From Paenibacillus plantiphilus (GTDB lineage: Bacteria; Bacillota; Bacilli; Paenibacillales; Paenibacillaceae): 37,581 nucleotides of DNA. A program made the translations under genes and the position numbers. Within the stretch, counting starts at the first letter, position 1. Each line of letters opens with the position of its first letter. Under the pieces are notes generated by a model, which was given only the letters and a program-made list of their open reading frames with translations, searched no databases and was not told where the DNA came from. Where the stretch lies: the NCBI RefSeq assembly GCF_927798095.1, contig NZ_CAKMMF010000043.1:1-37581 (forward strand), written 5' to 3'. Below, piece after piece: positions 1 through 10,141 of this stretch.

Positions 1-121
1 CAACCGGATCCGCATCCATTCGACGATCGGTTATCTTACCCCGCATCAATGCGAGAAAAGGTACTACGAGCAACACCAGGGCGCTTAGTTTCTGTGTCTA
101 CTTTCTTGACAGAGGTACAAT

Positions 122-347
122 CGATGTGGTTTCTGGCGCTCTTCACCAGCTGTAAGAGGATTTTTCCGTCTTACAGCTGCTCGCTCGCCACTTTTCCGTG
201 CTGTAACAACGATTTTCACGCTTACAGCGACAAACGATGTGGTTTCTGGCGCTCTTCACCAGCTGTAAGAGGATTTTTCCGTCTTACAGCTGCTCGCTCG
301 CCACTTTTCCATGCTGTAACAACGAATTTCACGCTTACAGCGACACG
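122..347. repeat. 113-bp tandem duplication with internal hairpins
   Basis: Two consecutive copies with a period of 113 bp start at 122 and 235 and differ at only a few bases. Each contains an 11-bp perfect inverted repeat (CAGCTGTAAGA / TCTTACAGCTG) with an 11-nt loop, then a shorter one (GCTGTAA / TTACAGC). No T-tract follows, so it is not a classical terminator. A frame of about 100 codons crosses it, but its sequence simply follows the repeat and I do not call it a gene. Confidence 0.85.
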
Positions 348-488
348 TCTGTTCTAGATTTACGGCTCTTTGCCATCTGCAAGCTGGTTTTTCATATGAG
401 TAAGCACGGTTAGACTCTTGAAACGGGTCTGAGGTTTTTCCTGCTAATCTGTTAATGATTATAATTTAGTGTTACGATCGCTCGACGT

Positions 489-588
489 TATCTGCCACAT
501 ATGCACAAGTGGAACAATTACTCGCGAACTATCTGCCACATATGCAAGTGGAACAATTACTCGCGCGCTATCTGCCACATATACTCCC
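489..588. repeat. 39-41-bp tandem repeat, about 2.5 copies
   Basis: The unit begins TATCTGCCACATATGC and runs to TTACTCGCG. Copies start at 489, 530 and 569 (the last partial). The rest of 1-634 holds no gene I can support, so the DNA downstream of purN is repeat-rich spacer up to the window edge. Confidence 0.8.
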
Positions 589-634
589 ATGACGTTCGGC
601 AGCACACATAGGCTCCGCTGTTAGCGAGATTGCC

Positions 635-1246
635 TTAACGAACCGTCACAGTGCGCCCGTCCAACGAGACTGCGCCCGCAGCGATACGCTGAACGACCCA
701 GGGGAGCAGCTCTTGCTCTGCCGCATGCACACGAGGAGCAAGCGTCGCTTCCGTGTCGCCGTCCAGCACTTCGATCGCCCGCTGAGCGATGATCGGCCCG
801 CTGTCCAAGCCGCCGTCCACATAATGAACGGTGACCCCCGTCACCTTCACCCCATAGTCCAGCGCCTGCTTCATTCCGTTCACACCGGGGAAAGCAGGCA
901 GCAGCGACGGATGCACATTAATCATCCGCCCATAATAGGGCTCAACAAGCACCGGCGTAATAATGCGCATATATCCAGCCAGCACGATCAGCCCAATATC
1001 CCGCCGCTCAAGCTCCGCAACAATCTCGCTCTCGTAAGCCTCGCGCGAAGCATATTCCTTCGGCCGGAACAGAAACGTGTCCACTCCCGCCCTGCCGGCG
1101 CGCTCCACGACTGGCGCTTCCGGCTTGTCACATACAAGAAGCTCGAGGCTTGCGCCATCGAGCCGTTCTTGTTTTGCTGCATCCGCCAGCGCCTGGAAGT
1201 TCGTTCCTTGGCCGGAGGCGAATACAGCGATCCGTAATCCCGCCAT
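635..1246 (-). CDS. purN: Phosphoribosylglycinamide formyltransferase (GAR transformylase)
   Basis: Transfers a formyl group from 10-formyl-tetrahydrofolate to GAR, giving FGAR, the third step of de novo purine synthesis in the cytosol. The 203-residue length suits the folate-dependent PurN family. The catalytic triad is visible as Asn110 and His112 in the INVHPSLLPAFPG stretch and Asp148 in GLDSGPI, matching E. coli Asn106/His108/Asp144. The start ATG overlaps the purM stop by one base (TAATG) and has an AGGAG site 10 nt upstream inside purM, so the two are translationally coupled. purH normally follows purN in Bacillus, but at least 634 bp of repeats lie downstream here. Confidence 0.97.
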   Translation of the reverse strand: MAGLRIAVFASGQGTNFQALADAAKQERLDGASLELLVCDKPEAPVVERAGRAGVDTFLFRPKEYASREAYESEIVAELERRDIGLIVLAGYMRIITPVLVEPYYGRMINVHPSLLPAFPGVNGMKQALDYGVKVTGVTVHYVDGGLDSGPIIAQRAIEVLDGDTEATLAPRVHAAEQELLPWVVQRIAAGAVSLDGRTVTVR

Positions 1247-2289
1247 TACACTTCCGCTCCTGTAAAGGTGACGATCCGGCTTCCTTCCGTTACCGTACCG
1301 ATGCGGTATGCTTCCTCGCCAAGCTCAGCCGCGATACGAAGCGCTTCGTCCGCTTGATCAGCAGCCACGACTACGATCATGCCAACGCCCATGTTGAACG
1401 TAGTGAACATGTCACGGTTCGTGATGCTGCCCTTCTCCTGCATCAGCTTGAAGATCGGTTGGATCGGCCATGTGCCGTATTCCACATTTACGTTCACGCC
1501 CTCTGGCAGCACGCGCGGAATGTTCTCTATGAAGCCGCCGCCTGTAATGTGCGCCATTCCTTTTACCGTGACACGATTGATCAGCTCAAGCACTGGTTTC
1601 ACATAGATGCGGGTCGGCTCAAGAATAACCTCGCCCAGCCCCTTGCCGCCCAGCTCAGGAAGCGTATCGTTCAAGCTGTATCCGCTCTTCTCAAGAAGAA
1701 GCTTGCGCACAAGCGAGAAGCCATTGCTGTGAATGCCGCTCGAAGCAAGGCCAAGCACAACATCGCCGGGAGCAATTGTGGAGCCGTCGATCATTTTCTT
1801 CTTGTCCACAATACCGACCGTGAAGCCTGCGATATCGTATTCGTCGCCCTGGTACATGCCAGGCATTTCGGCAGTTTCGCCGCCGATCAGCGCGCAGCCG
1901 GACTGCACGCAGCCGTCAGAGATGCCTTTGACAATCGCTTCGATCTTGGCAGGCTCGACTTTGCCGCAAGCCAGATAGTCGAGGAAGAACAGCGGCTCTG
2001 CGCCTTGCACGATAATATCGTTGACGCACATTGCAACCGCATCAATGCCGATCGTATCGTGCTTGTCCATTGCGAATGCGACCATCAGCTTCGTGCCGAC
2101 ACCGTCCGTACCGGATACAAGCACCGGCTCCTCGTACTTGTCCTTGTTCAATCCGAACAATCCGCCGAATCCGCCCAGCTCAGCCATAACCTCCGGACGG
2201 AACGTTCTCTTCACATGCTTCTTCATCCGTTCGACTGCTTCATTGCCAGCCGCAATGTCAACGCCAGCTTCTTTGTAAGCCTCTGCCAC
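1246..2289 (-). CDS. purM: Phosphoribosylformylglycinamidine cyclo-ligase (AIR synthetase)
   Basis: Closes the imidazole ring of FGAM with ATP to give AIR. The family signature [11 protein letters not shown] and glycine-rich ATP-site segments are present. I place the start at the GTG codon at 2289 (347 residues). A GTG three codons earlier lies inside the GGGAG ribosome site, whereas the one at 2289 is 8 nt from it. The resulting N-terminus ([11 protein letters not shown]) also aligns with B. subtilis PurM (SEAYKNAGVDI). It is separated from purF by 114 bp without obvious signals and is followed directly by purN. Confidence 0.96.
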   Translation of the reverse strand: MAEAYKEAGVDIAAGNEAVERMKKHVKRTFRPEVMAELGGFGGLFGLNKDKYEEPVLVSGTDGVGTKLMVAFAMDKHDTIGIDAVAMCVNDIIVQGAEPLFFLDYLACGKVEPAKIEAIVKGISDGCVQSGCALIGGETAEMPGMYQGDEYDIAGFTVGIVDKKKMIDGSTIAPGDVVLGLASSGIHSNGFSLVRKLLLEKSGYSLNDTLPELGGKGLGEVILEPTRIYVKPVLELINRVTVKGMAHITGGGFIENIPRVLPEGVNVNVEYGTWPIQPIFKLMQEKGSITNRDMFTTFNMGVGMIVVVAADQADEALRIAAELGEEAYRIGTVTEGSRIVTFTGAEV

Positions 2290-2403
2290 CGTATTCACTC
2301 CCTAAAAGTTATCTGCGAAACTTTTTCGAGCATGCTTCTGCTCAAGCCGTACACGCGCTTCGGAAACATGCCTAATGATTAATGCCCGCAAAGGTTCATG
2401 CGA

Positions 2404-3885
2404 TTAACAGCTGCAGCTTTTCTCCGAATTCGGATCAATCGGCGTCGGGTAGTCATTGTCAAAGCAGGCCAGACACATGCCGCGATTGAACGCGCCGTCA
2501 TTGCCGCCGACCGCATCGATCAGACCCTCGTGACTTAGAAAATAAAGCGAATCCGCATTAATCGCCTGCCGGATTTCCTCTACCGTCTTCGAAGAAGCGA
2601 TAAGCTCCTTGCGGTCCGGCGTATCAATACCGTAGTAGCAAGGGTTTGCGAATGGCGGCGAAGTAATCCGCACATGCACCTCCGTTGCTCCAGCCTCGCG
2701 AAGCATGTTCACGATACGCAGACTCGTTGTGCCGCGAACGATGGAATCATCGATCATGACGACACGTTTGCCCTCAACTACCTTGCGAACTGCCGACAGC
2801 TTCATTTTGACACCCTTCTCACGAAGCTCCTGCGAGGGCTGGATGAACGTCCGGCCCGTATACTTATTCTTAATCAGACCAAGCTCATATGGGATGCCCG
2901 TTTGCTCCGCATAACCAATAGCAGCCGAGATGCTCGAATCCGGCACGCCTGTAACGATATCCGCGTCAATGAAAGCTTCCAGCGCCAGCTTTTGGCCCAT
3001 TCTTTTACGCGAGGAGTGCAAATTAATGCCATTAATATCACTATCCGGCCTTGCAAAATAAATATATTCCATCGCACAGGTTGCCCGGCGCTCGATAGGA
3101 GAATAACGATCCTCAAACATGCCGTCGCGATCAAGGACAAGCAGCTCGCCCGGCTGGACATCGCGCTCATAGACAGCGCCGCATGTTTCCAGCGCGCAAG
3201 TCTCCGAAGCAAACACATAGCCACCGCCCAGCTTGCCCATTACGAGCGGGCGAAGACCATGCGGATCAGACGCGACAAGCAGCTTGTCGTTGGTCATGAT
3301 CAGGAAAGCGAAACCGCCGATAATACGCTGCAGAGCTTCCTTGGCCGCACTGACGAAATCCTTTTTGGAACGCGCAATCAGATGCGCGATAACCTCTGTA
3401 TCGCTCGTCGTCTGGAAGATCGAGCCCTGCATCTCCAGCTCGCGGCGAATCGATGGCGCATTCACAATGTTGCCGTTCGTAGCAACCGCGAGGTCGCCGT
3501 CGCGATACTTGAACACAAGCGGCTGCGCGTTCGCCAGCTTGCTCTCTCCTGCCGTCGAGTAGCGGACATGACCGATAATACGATCCCCCGGAAGACCGTC
3601 CAGACGCTCCTGGTCGAATACTTCCTTCACAAGTCCCATACCGCGATGGTAGTTGAAGCTGCCATCCTTGGAGTCCACAGAGCACATCCCTGAGCTCTCC
3701 TCGCCCCGATGCTGCAGCGCATGCAGGCCATAATAACCCATCGACGAGGCATTCGGGATGCCGAACACCCCGAATACACCGCATTCTTCACGCAATTTAT
3801 CAAAAATGTCGTCCCGGCCAATGCCCTCATTATAATGAGCGCCAGTCCACAGCTTATGGTTCAGCTGCTTCACTTCATCAGACAT
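2404..3885 (-). CDS. purF: Amidophosphoribosyltransferase (glutamine PRPP amidotransferase)
   Basis: Committed first step of purine synthesis: PRPP plus glutamine gives phosphoribosylamine. This 493-residue protein has a short propeptide ending before Cys35 in [10 protein letters not shown]; the exposed Cys is the N-terminal nucleophile of class II amidotransferases. A type I PRT domain follows, with the PRPP loop [14 protein letters not shown]. Cysteines near the C-terminus (CLACFDND and the terminal CSC) suit the Bacillus-type enzyme that carries a 4Fe-4S cluster. The start overlaps the end of purL by 16 bp, with GGAAGG upstream. Confidence 0.97.
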   Translation of the reverse strand: MSDEVKQLNHKLWTGAHYNEGIGRDDIFDKLREECGVFGVFGIPNASSMGYYGLHALQHRGEESSGMCSVDSKDGSFNYHRGMGLVKEVFDQERLDGLPGDRIIGHVRYSTAGESKLANAQPLVFKYRDGDLAVATNGNIVNAPSIRRELEMQGSIFQTTSDTEVIAHLIARSKKDFVSAAKEALQRIIGGFAFLIMTNDKLLVASDPHGLRPLVMGKLGGGYVFASETCALETCGAVYERDVQPGELLVLDRDGMFEDRYSPIERRATCAMEYIYFARPDSDINGINLHSSRKRMGQKLALEAFIDADIVTGVPDSSISAAIGYAEQTGIPYELGLIKNKYTGRTFIQPSQELREKGVKMKLSAVRKVVEGKRVVMIDDSIVRGTTSLRIVNMLREAGATEVHVRITSPPFANPCYYGIDTPDRKELIASSKTVEEIRQAINADSLYFLSHEGLIDAVGGNDGAFNRGMCLACFDNDYPTPIDPNSEKSCSC

Positions 3886-6113
3886 GGAATCGCATCCTTC
3901 CAGACCTTCTCCAGTTGTTCTACCGGTGCGCTAACGCCCGGCTTGCCATTGATGTTGATGGTCAGTCCGTTTCCGCGTACAGTACCGATTTGCGCATTCG
4001 GTACGCCTTGCTCGTTCAGGTGAGCGATCAGCTTGTCCGCTTGCTCTGGTTTAGCCGACAATAGAATACGCGATTGCGATTCACTGAACAGCGCTGCATC
4101 CGCGCGAAGCGATGTCGCTACATTCACCTCAGCACCAAGCTTGCCGCTGATGCATGACTCTGCCAATGCCACTGCCAGACCGCCTTCGGACAGGTCATGC
4201 GCCGAAGCAACCAGACCTTGCTGAATAGCAGACAGCACCGTGTTCAGCAGCTTCTTCTCCGTTGCCAAGTCGATCACTGGCGGACGTCCTTCGGACTTGC
4301 CTTGCAGTACATATTGAAGCTCGCTGCCGCCGAATTCATGCTTTGTTTCACCCAGCAGAAGGATGATATCTCCCTCAGCCTTGAAGCCTTGCGTCGTAAT
4401 GTGATCCACATCATGCACGAGACCGACCATGCCGATTACAGGCGTCGGGTAGATCGCGCCCTTGGAGTTCTCATTGTACAGGCTGACATTGCCGCCGATA
4501 ACCGGCGTGTCCAGCACGCGGCAAGCCTCAGACATGCCGTCTGCCGATTTCTCCAGCTGCCAGAATACCTCAGGCTTCTCCGGATTGCCGAAGTTCAGGT
4601 TATCCGTAATCGCCAGCGGCTCAGCGCCGGAGCATACAATGTTGCGTGCAGCTTCCGCTACCGCAATGCGTCCGCCCACCTCAGGGTCGAGGTATACGTA
4701 ACGGCCGTTGCAGTCCGTCGTCATCGCCAGCGCCTTGCGCGTGCCATGAATCGTTACGACCGCCGCATCCGAACCCGGCTGAACAGCAGTGCTCGTGCGA
4801 ACCATATAGTCATATTGGCTATATACCCATTCCTTGCTTGCAACTGTCGGCGAAGCAAGAACTTTTTTCAATGCGTCCGTCAGATCGCTCACTTCCGCAT
4901 AAGCAGTCGTGTCGATCGCGCCATTCTCCGCATAGTATGCAGGCTCCTTGGATGGCTTTTCATAAACCGGGCACTCGTCAACAAGCGCTTTGACCGGCAT
5001 ATCGGCCACTTGCTCGCCTTGGTGGAACAGACGGAGACGTCCGTCGTCCGTAACTTTACCAACCTTGGCGCAGATAATGCCCCAACGGTCGAAAATTTCT
5101 TTCGCCTGCGCTTCATGCTGCGGCTCGACAACGAAGAGCATCCGCTCCTGCGACTCCGACAGCATCATTTCATACGGCGTCATGTCCGTTTCACGCTGAG
5201 GAACTTCATCGAGGTACAGCTCAAGGCCGTTGCCCGCTTTGGAAGCCATCTCCGCGCTGGAGCAAGTCAGGCCTGCCGCTCCCATATCTTGAATGCCAAG
5301 CACGATGCCGGAATCAATCAGCTCCAGCGTTGCTTCCATAACGAGCTTCTCCATGAACGGATCGCCGACTTGCACTGCGGTACGCTTCTCCTCTGATTCT
5401 TCGGACAGCTCAACTGATGCGAACGTCGCACCGTGGATACCATCGCGGCCTGTTGCCGGACCAACGTAGAATACCGGATTGCCTACCCCTTTAGCGACAC
5501 CGCGCTGAATTTTATCATGATCGATCAAGCCGACGCACATCGCATTTACGAGCGGATTGCCCTCATAGCTCTCATCGAACATAACCTCGCCCGCAACGGT
5601 TGGAATACCGATACAGTTACCATAGCCAGCGATTCCACTAACAACATGCTCGAACAAATATTTGACGCGTTCATTTTCCAGACGGCCGAAACGAAGGCTG
5701 TTGAGCAGCGCTACCGGACGAGCACCCATGGAGAAAATATCGCGAATAATGCCGCCCACGCCTGTCGCCGCGCCTTGAAAAGGCTCAACCGCCGACGGAT
5801 GGTTATGCGATTCGATTTTGAATACGACGGCTTGATTGTCGCCGATATCGACGATGCCCGCGCCTTCGCCCGGTCCCATCAGAACACGAGGGCCAGTAAT
5901 CGGGAATTTCTTCAGAATTGGCTTGGAATTTTTGTACGAGCAATGCTCCGACCACATAACGCTGAAAACACCGATCTCCGTGTAATTAGGCAGGCGACCA
6001 AGAAATCCGCAAATAAGCTCGAATTCATAGTCGCTTACACCGAATTGCTGATAAATTTTCTGATCCGCGATTTGTTCTGCTGTCGGCTCCTTAGCCGTTA
6101 ACTGCTGCGCCAT
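3870..6113 (-). CDS. purL: Phosphoribosylformylglycinamidine synthase, large subunit
   Basis: Synthetase subunit of FGAM synthase; with PurQ and PurS it converts FGAR to FGAM using ATP and glutamine-derived ammonia. At 747 residues this is the 'small' PurL of Gram-positives and archaea, without fused PurS and glutaminase domains. Two AIR-synthase-like halves are visible ([10 protein letters not shown] and [15 protein letters not shown] regions). I start at the ATG at 6113. An ATG six codons upstream is immediately followed by the GGAGGG ribosome site, which fits the internal ATG. The start lies within the last 23 bp of purQ. Confidence 0.97.
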   Translation of the reverse strand: MAQQLTAKEPTAEQIADQKIYQQFGVSDYEFELICGFLGRLPNYTEIGVFSVMWSEHCSYKNSKPILKKFPITGPRVLMGPGEGAGIVDIGDNQAVVFKIESHNHPSAVEPFQGAATGVGGIIRDIFSMGARPVALLNSLRFGRLENERVKYLFEHVVSGIAGYGNCIGIPTVAGEVMFDESYEGNPLVNAMCVGLIDHDKIQRGVAKGVGNPVFYVGPATGRDGIHGATFASVELSEESEEKRTAVQVGDPFMEKLVMEATLELIDSGIVLGIQDMGAAGLTCSSAEMASKAGNGLELYLDEVPQRETDMTPYEMMLSESQERMLFVVEPQHEAQAKEIFDRWGIICAKVGKVTDDGRLRLFHQGEQVADMPVKALVDECPVYEKPSKEPAYYAENGAIDTTAYAEVSDLTDALKKVLASPTVASKEWVYSQYDYMVRTSTAVQPGSDAAVVTIHGTRKALAMTTDCNGRYVYLDPEVGGRIAVAEAARNIVCSGAEPLAITDNLNFGNPEKPEVFWQLEKSADGMSEACRVLDTPVIGGNVSLYNENSKGAIYPTPVIGMVGLVHDVDHITTQGFKAEGDIILLLGETKHEFGGSELQYVLQGKSEGRPPVIDLATEKKLLNTVLSAIQQGLVASAHDLSEGGLAVALAESCISGKLGAEVNVATSLRADAALFSESQSRILLSAKPEQADKLIAHLNEQGVPNAQIGTVRGNGLTININGKPGVSAPVEQLEKVWKDAIPCLMK

Positions 6114-6786
6114 TCTTTTCCCTCCATGCATTCAAAATCGAGGTAAACATCCGTTTGCCGTCTTCCGAGCCAAGAATTTGGCTAATTGCGCGCTCAGGAT
6201 GCGGCATCATGCCAACCACATTGCCCGCTTTGTTGCTAATACCTGCAATATCTTCAATCGATCCGTTCGGGTTCGCGCCCGCTTTGTAACGGAATACGAT
6301 CCCATTGTTCGCTTTAAGCTCTGCCAAAGTCGCTTCATCACAGTAGTAATTGCCTTCGCCATGCGCGATCGGAATATCAATGATTTCGCCCGGCGCATAT
6401 TGATTGGTGAACGCTGTGCCGTTGTTGACAACTTCAAGCAGTGTGCTGTGGCAGCGGAATTTCAGTCCTTCGTTGCGGCGCAGTGCGCCCGGGAGAAGGC
6501 CCGCTTCCGTAAGAATTTGAAACCCGTTGCAAATACCAAGGATGTACTTGCCTTGCTCTGCCGCTTTGACCACTTCGCTCATAACAGGAGCAAAACGAGC
6601 GATTGCGCCGCAGCGCAGGTAATCCCCGTAGGAGAAGCCGCCTGGCACCAGAATAGCGTCATAAGCGGAAAGATCAGTTGCAGTGTGCCAGACATAATCA
6701 ACCGGTTGACCGATGGTTTCTTCGACCGCTTTGTAGCAGTCGATATCGCAGTTGGAGCCTGGAAATACGATTACAGCGAACTTCAT
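6091..6786 (-). CDS. purQ: Phosphoribosylformylglycinamidine synthase, glutaminase subunit
   Basis: Class I glutamine amidotransferase supplying ammonia to PurL. The 231-residue protein shows the nucleophile Cys86 in GICNGFQIL and the His196/Glu198 pair in MPHPERA, completing the triad. A GGAGGG site at the end of purS precedes the ATG by 7 nt, and only 3 nt separate the genes. The 3' end overlaps purL. Confidence 0.97.
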   Translation of the reverse strand: MKFAVIVFPGSNCDIDCYKAVEETIGQPVDYVWHTATDLSAYDAILVPGGFSYGDYLRCGAIARFAPVMSEVVKAAEQGKYILGICNGFQILTEAGLLPGALRRNEGLKFRCHSTLLEVVNNGTAFTNQYAPGEIIDIPIAHGEGNYYCDEATLAELKANNGIVFRYKAGANPNGSIEDIAGISNKAGNVVGMMPHPERAISQILGSEDGKRMFTSILNAWREKNGAAVNG

Positions 6787-6789
6787 CGC

Positions 6790-7032
6790 TTATCCCTCCA
6801 ACTCGAAACGGTAATCTTCAATAACCGTGTTGGCAAGCAGCTTCTCGCACATCGCCTTCAGGTTGTTTTCCGCCTCGGCACGATCCGTCGTATCAAGCTC
6901 AAGCTCCAAATATTTGCCCACGCGCACCTTGCCTACTTCCTCGAAGCCCATGGAGTGCAGCGCGCCTTGAACTGCACTTCCTTGCGGGTCAAGCACGTTT
7001 TGTTTGATCGTCACGTAAACCGTTGCTTTCAT
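6790..7032 (-). CDS. purS: Phosphoribosylformylglycinamidine synthase subunit PurS
   Basis: Small 80-residue dimeric protein that holds PurL and PurQ together and channels ammonia. The start (MKATVYVTIKQNVLDPQGSA) and the central VGKYLELEL segment are typical of the family. AGGAGG lies 11 nt before the ATG, a little long. It is the first gene after a 792-bp repeat-filled gap following purC, so an internal promoter or read-through across the repeats is needed for the operon to continue. Confidence 0.95.
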   Translation of the reverse strand: MKATVYVTIKQNVLDPQGSAVQGALHSMGFEEVGKVRVGKYLELELDTTDRAEAENNLKAMCEKLLANTVIEDYRFELEG

Positions 7033-7100
7033 TGGGGGTGTCGCCTCCTGAAAATGTTAGTAGTATTTACTTCCAATCATGCATCAAAGCGTATAAGTGT

Positions 7101-7124
7101 GCGGGGCATATTTGCTTGCCCCGC
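7101..7124. other. 8-bp GC-rich hairpin upstream of purS
   Basis: GCGGGGCA and TGCCCCGC pair perfectly across an 8-nt loop. There is no T-run on either strand, so I do not call it a terminator. It could be a pause or processing site in the purC-purS transcript. Confidence 0.5.
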
Positions 7125-7128
7125 GGGT

Positions 7129-7600
7129 ATGCTGCTCATGCTTGCTCGTACATTGCTCTTGCTTGCTCGAAAACTTGCTCGTACGTGCTCGAACTTACTC
7201 GTACTTACTCTTCGCATATTCGCTCTTACTACAACCATTTCTATTACTGTCCATTTACCACTGCTCTTCTTCACACTGCGTGCAGTTCCTAGCTAGTCGA
7301 CCGACCGCCGTCATGCAGCGAAACACCGCGCGCTGGGAGTAGCGATAAATTGATGGCGGTCCACCAAAATTATGGATCCTGCTGCCGTTTCAAACACCTC
7401 TTCCATCCCTCGTTACTGCAAAAATACAGCAAATTTGATGAAAAAGACTAATATCAAGCCCTTCTACTGCAAAAATACAGTAATCAAACCCCAAAAGCGC
7501 TATATACTCTGGATATCTGCGATATTTGCAGCACTTTTGCAGTTACTTCGATTAAATGAGGCTGTTTTTATTGCAAGTAATGTATTTTTGCAGTTGTATG
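7129..7600. repeat. Repeat-rich spacer with CTGCAAAAATACAG palindromic motifs
   Basis: Positions 7129-7227 are a degenerate run of GCTTGCTCGTAC-like units. The motif CTGCAAAAATACAG then occurs at 7415-7428 and 7467-7480, with inverted, degenerate versions ending near 7541 and 7593. This gives a loosely palindromic element of about 180 bp. No gene is supported: the 115-codon frame here lacks a clear ribosome site and simply translates the repeats. Confidence 0.6.
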
Positions 7601-7678
7601 CTGCTGGTAGAAAGAGCAGTCAGCAGGTACTCCCGCGAAACACGGATTTAGCAAGCCAGTTGCCAGTTTCAACTGCGC

Positions 7679-7789
7679 CTGATCTAGCCGGCATTTGCGA
7701 TTACAGCCGCGCGCGCTGATCTAGCGAGCATTTGCGATTACAGCCGCGCGCGCTGATCTAGCGAGCATTTGCGATTACAGCCGCGCAGC
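7679..7789. repeat. 37-bp tandem repeat, 3 copies
   Basis: The unit CTGATCTAGCGAGCATTTGC continuing to GATTACAGCCGCGCG repeats exactly every 37 bp, from 7679, 7716 and 7753. It directly abuts the 3' end of purC. There are no unique spacers, so this is not a CRISPR array. Confidence 0.85.
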
Positions 7790-7824
7790 ACTGTTCAAGC
7801 GAGCAGCAAGCTATGCGTTTGCTT

Positions 7825-8715
7825 TTATAGTGACGAGCCTGTCAAGCGCTCGAAAATGTTTAAATAACGGCGGGTTGTTTCGTCCACAACCTCGGATGGC
7901 AGCGGGTCCGGCTTGCTGTTCTTGTCCCAGTCGGAGCCAGCGAGATAGGTGCGGACCGGCTCTTTGTCCATGCTGTCGATTTCGATGTCGAAGGCATAGT
8001 TTTCCTTGGCCCAGAAACGTGACGAATCTGGTGTAAAAATCTCATCGATGAGAATAACCTTTCCATCGATAAGGCCAAATTCGAACTTGCAATCCGCCAG
8101 TATGATATCCCGCTCCTCGCAATAAGCGCGTGCAAACTCATAGAGCTTGATGCTGCGGTCGCGCAGCTCTTCAGCCAGCTCAGCGCCGATCATTTCGCCC
8201 ATGCGCTGGAATGGAATGTCTTCATCGTGTCCAACATCATTCTTCGCCGCAGGCGTGAATAGCGGAGCATCAAATCGTTCGTTCTTCCGCAATCCGGCGC
8301 GAAGCTCAATGCCGTTAATAGCAGATGTCTGCTCATATTGTCTCCAACCGCCGCCGGTGATATAGCCGCGAACAACACATTCGATGTCGATTCGCTCGGC
8401 TTTTTTGGTGACCATAATCCGGTTCTTCAGCAGCTCCGGCTCCGTAATAAGATCGCCCAGCTTCGTCACATCGGTATGGACGACGTGATTGGTCTGAATG
8501 CCTTCGGTCTGCTCAAACCAGAACGCAGACAAGCGGTTCAGCACATTCCCCTTCTCGGGAACAGCCGGATCAAGCACATAGTCGAATGCACTGATTCGGT
8601 CGGTAACGACGATCAGATAATGCTCGCCCAGATCATAAAGCTCCCGCACCTTGCCTTTGTAAATCAGCGGGGCCTTTACATAATCAACGGCAGTGGACAA
8701 CGCTATTGCGGTCAT
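7825..8715 (-). CDS. purC: SAICAR synthetase (phosphoribosylaminoimidazole-succinocarboxamide synthase), long form
   Basis: Condenses CAIR with aspartate, using ATP, to give SAICAR. Signatures are KGKVRELYDLG near the N-terminus, TDRISAFD, and LIDEIFTPDSSRFW towards the C-terminus. I start at the ATG at 8715 (296 residues), 9 nt after GGAGGG; an in-frame codon eight residues upstream lies before that site. At 296 residues it is clearly longer than B. subtilis PurC (about 240) and resembles the long, yeast Ade1-like form. It is preceded by a 125-bp gap after purB and followed by the repeat-rich gap before purS. Confidence 0.96.
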   Translation of the reverse strand: MTAIALSTAVDYVKAPLIYKGKVRELYDLGEHYLIVVTDRISAFDYVLDPAVPEKGNVLNRLSAFWFEQTEGIQTNHVVHTDVTKLGDLITEPELLKNRIMVTKKAERIDIECVVRGYITGGGWRQYEQTSAINGIELRAGLRKNERFDAPLFTPAAKNDVGHDEDIPFQRMGEMIGAELAEELRDRSIKLYEFARAYCEERDIILADCKFEFGLIDGKVILIDEIFTPDSSRFWAKENYAFDIEIDSMDKEPVRTYLAGSDWDKNSKPDPLPSEVVDETTRRYLNIFERLTGSSL

Positions 8716-8746
8716 AATAATGCTCCCTCCATCCAACAATCACAAG

Positions 8747-8766
8747 ATCAGGGCAGCTGCCCTGAT
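8747..8766. other. 20-bp perfect palindrome between purB and purC
   Basis: ATCAGGGCAGCTGCCCTGAT is fully self-complementary and lies in the 125-bp purB-purC spacer. There is no T-tract downstream. It may be a dimeric protein-binding site or an mRNA hairpin affecting purC translation. Confidence 0.6.
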
Positions 8767-8840
8767 TCGATTATCCATCACTCAACTGTCATCAAGCCCT
8801 GCATCCAAGCGGCTCGATCATCCGTCCTCGTTCCCAGCAA

Positions 8841-10136
8841 CTAGATCAATTCAAGACGTTTGAAAATCGTATCGACATGCTTGAGATGCCAGGAAGGATT
8901 GAAGCAATCATCAATTTCTTCTGCAGACAGCACGCTCGTAATTTCCGGCGTTGCCTCGACGATCTCGCGGAATTGGCGTTTCTCTTCCCAAGCTTGCATC
9001 GCGCGCGGTTGAACCGTGTCGTAGGCCAGCTCGCGAGCGAAGCCCTTGTCGATCAGCTTCGTCAAGACGCGGCCGGAGAACGGTACGCCATACGTGCATT
9101 GAATGTTGCGTTTCATATTCTCAGGGAATACCGTCAAGTTCTTGATGATATTGCCCAGACGGTTCAGCATGTAATTCAACAGCATCGTCGCGTCCGGAAG
9201 AATAATCCGCTCTACCGACGAGTGGCTAATATCGCGCTCATGCCACAGCGGCACGTTCTCGTAAGCTGTAATCATATGTCCGCGAATGACGCGCGACAGG
9301 CCAGAGATGTTCTCGCAGCCGATCGGGTTGCGTTTATGCGGCATCGCCGACGAACCCTTCTGACCTTTGGCGAAAGGCTCCTCCACCTCGCGGAACTCAC
9401 TCTTCTGCAAGGCGCGAATCTCGGTTGCGAACTTATCTAGTGACGAAGCAACGAGCGCCAATGTTGCCATATATTCCGCATGACGGTCACGCTGCAGCGT
9501 TTGCGTCGAGATTGGAGCAGGTGTAATGCCCAGCTTGCGGCATGTGAATTCCTCTACAAATGGATCGATGTTCGCATATGTGCCGACAGCGCCGGAAATT
9601 TTGCCGAATTGAACACCGTTTGCCGCATGCTTGAAGCGCTCCAGATTCCGTTTCATTTCCTCATGCCACAGAGCCAGCTTCAGACCGAATGTCGTCGGCT
9701 CCGCATGAACGCCGTGAGTACGGCCCATCATAGCTGTATCCTTGTAGGTTACCGCTTGACCACGAAGAATTTCGATGAAATTCACGATGTCCCGCTCCAG
9801 AATTTCATTCGCTTGACGAAGCAGATAGCCCAGCGCTGTGTCGACAACGTCCGTTGAAGTCAGTCCGTAATGCACCCATTTGCGCTCAGGTCCAACCGTC
9901 TCGGAAACCGCGCGGGTAAAGGCGATCACATCATGGCGCGTATCCTGCTCGATCTCATAAATCCGGTCGATATTGAAGCTCGCATTGCTGCGAAGCGCCT
10001 CGACATCCTCGCGGGGAATAACGCCCAGCTCCACCCATGCCTCGCATGAGCAAAGCTCAACTTCCAGCCAAGCCTTGAATTTATTCTCTTCGGTCCAAAT
10101 CGCTCTCATTTCCGGTCTGCTGTAACGTTCTAACAT
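8841..10136 (-). CDS. purB: Adenylosuccinate lyase
   Basis: Cleaves fumarate from SAICAR (giving AICAR) and from adenylosuccinate (giving AMP), so it serves both IMP and AMP synthesis. The fumarase/aspartase-superfamily signature [11 protein letters not shown] is at residues 261-271, with His68 (RHDV) and His141 ([14 protein letters not shown]) as catalytic candidates. I start at the ATG at 10136 (431 residues). The ATG six codons upstream is followed at once by GGAGGG, which is the ribosome site for the internal ATG 10 nt further on. It lies 5 bp downstream of the purK stop. Confidence 0.97.
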   Translation of the reverse strand: MLERYSRPEMRAIWTEENKFKAWLEVELCSCEAWVELGVIPREDVEALRSNASFNIDRIYEIEQDTRHDVIAFTRAVSETVGPERKWVHYGLTSTDVVDTALGYLLRQANEILERDIVNFIEILRGQAVTYKDTAMMGRTHGVHAEPTTFGLKLALWHEEMKRNLERFKHAANGVQFGKISGAVGTYANIDPFVEEFTCRKLGITPAPISTQTLQRDRHAEYMATLALVASSLDKFATEIRALQKSEFREVEEPFAKGQKGSSAMPHKRNPIGCENISGLSRVIRGHMITAYENVPLWHERDISHSSVERIILPDATMLLNYMLNRLGNIIKNLTVFPENMKRNIQCTYGVPFSGRVLTKLIDKGFARELAYDTVQPRAMQAWEEKRQFREIVEATPEITSVLSAEEIDDCFNPSWHLKHVDTIFKRLELI

Positions 10137-10141
10137 GCGTC

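Noticed and set aside
49..357. 102-codon plus-strand open frame
   Set aside because: It runs through the 113-bp duplication and its protein just repeats the DNA repeat; no ribosome site.
1150..2382. 410-codon plus-strand frame opposite purM
   Set aside because: Antisense shadow of purM; composition is His/Arg/Leu-biased with no recognisable domain.
4197..5396. 399-codon plus-strand frame opposite purL
   Set aside because: Antisense shadow of the conserved purL gene.
7101..7124. Terminator before purS
   Set aside because: Perfect stem but no T-tract on either strand.
7372..7719. 115-codon frame in the purC-purS gap
   Set aside because: Overlaps palindromic repeat motifs, lacks a ribosome site and has no recognisable features.
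7679..7789. Possible CRISPR array (37-bp repeats)
   Set aside because: The repeats are contiguous without spacers and no cas genes are present; the same holds for the 88-bp array at the right edge.
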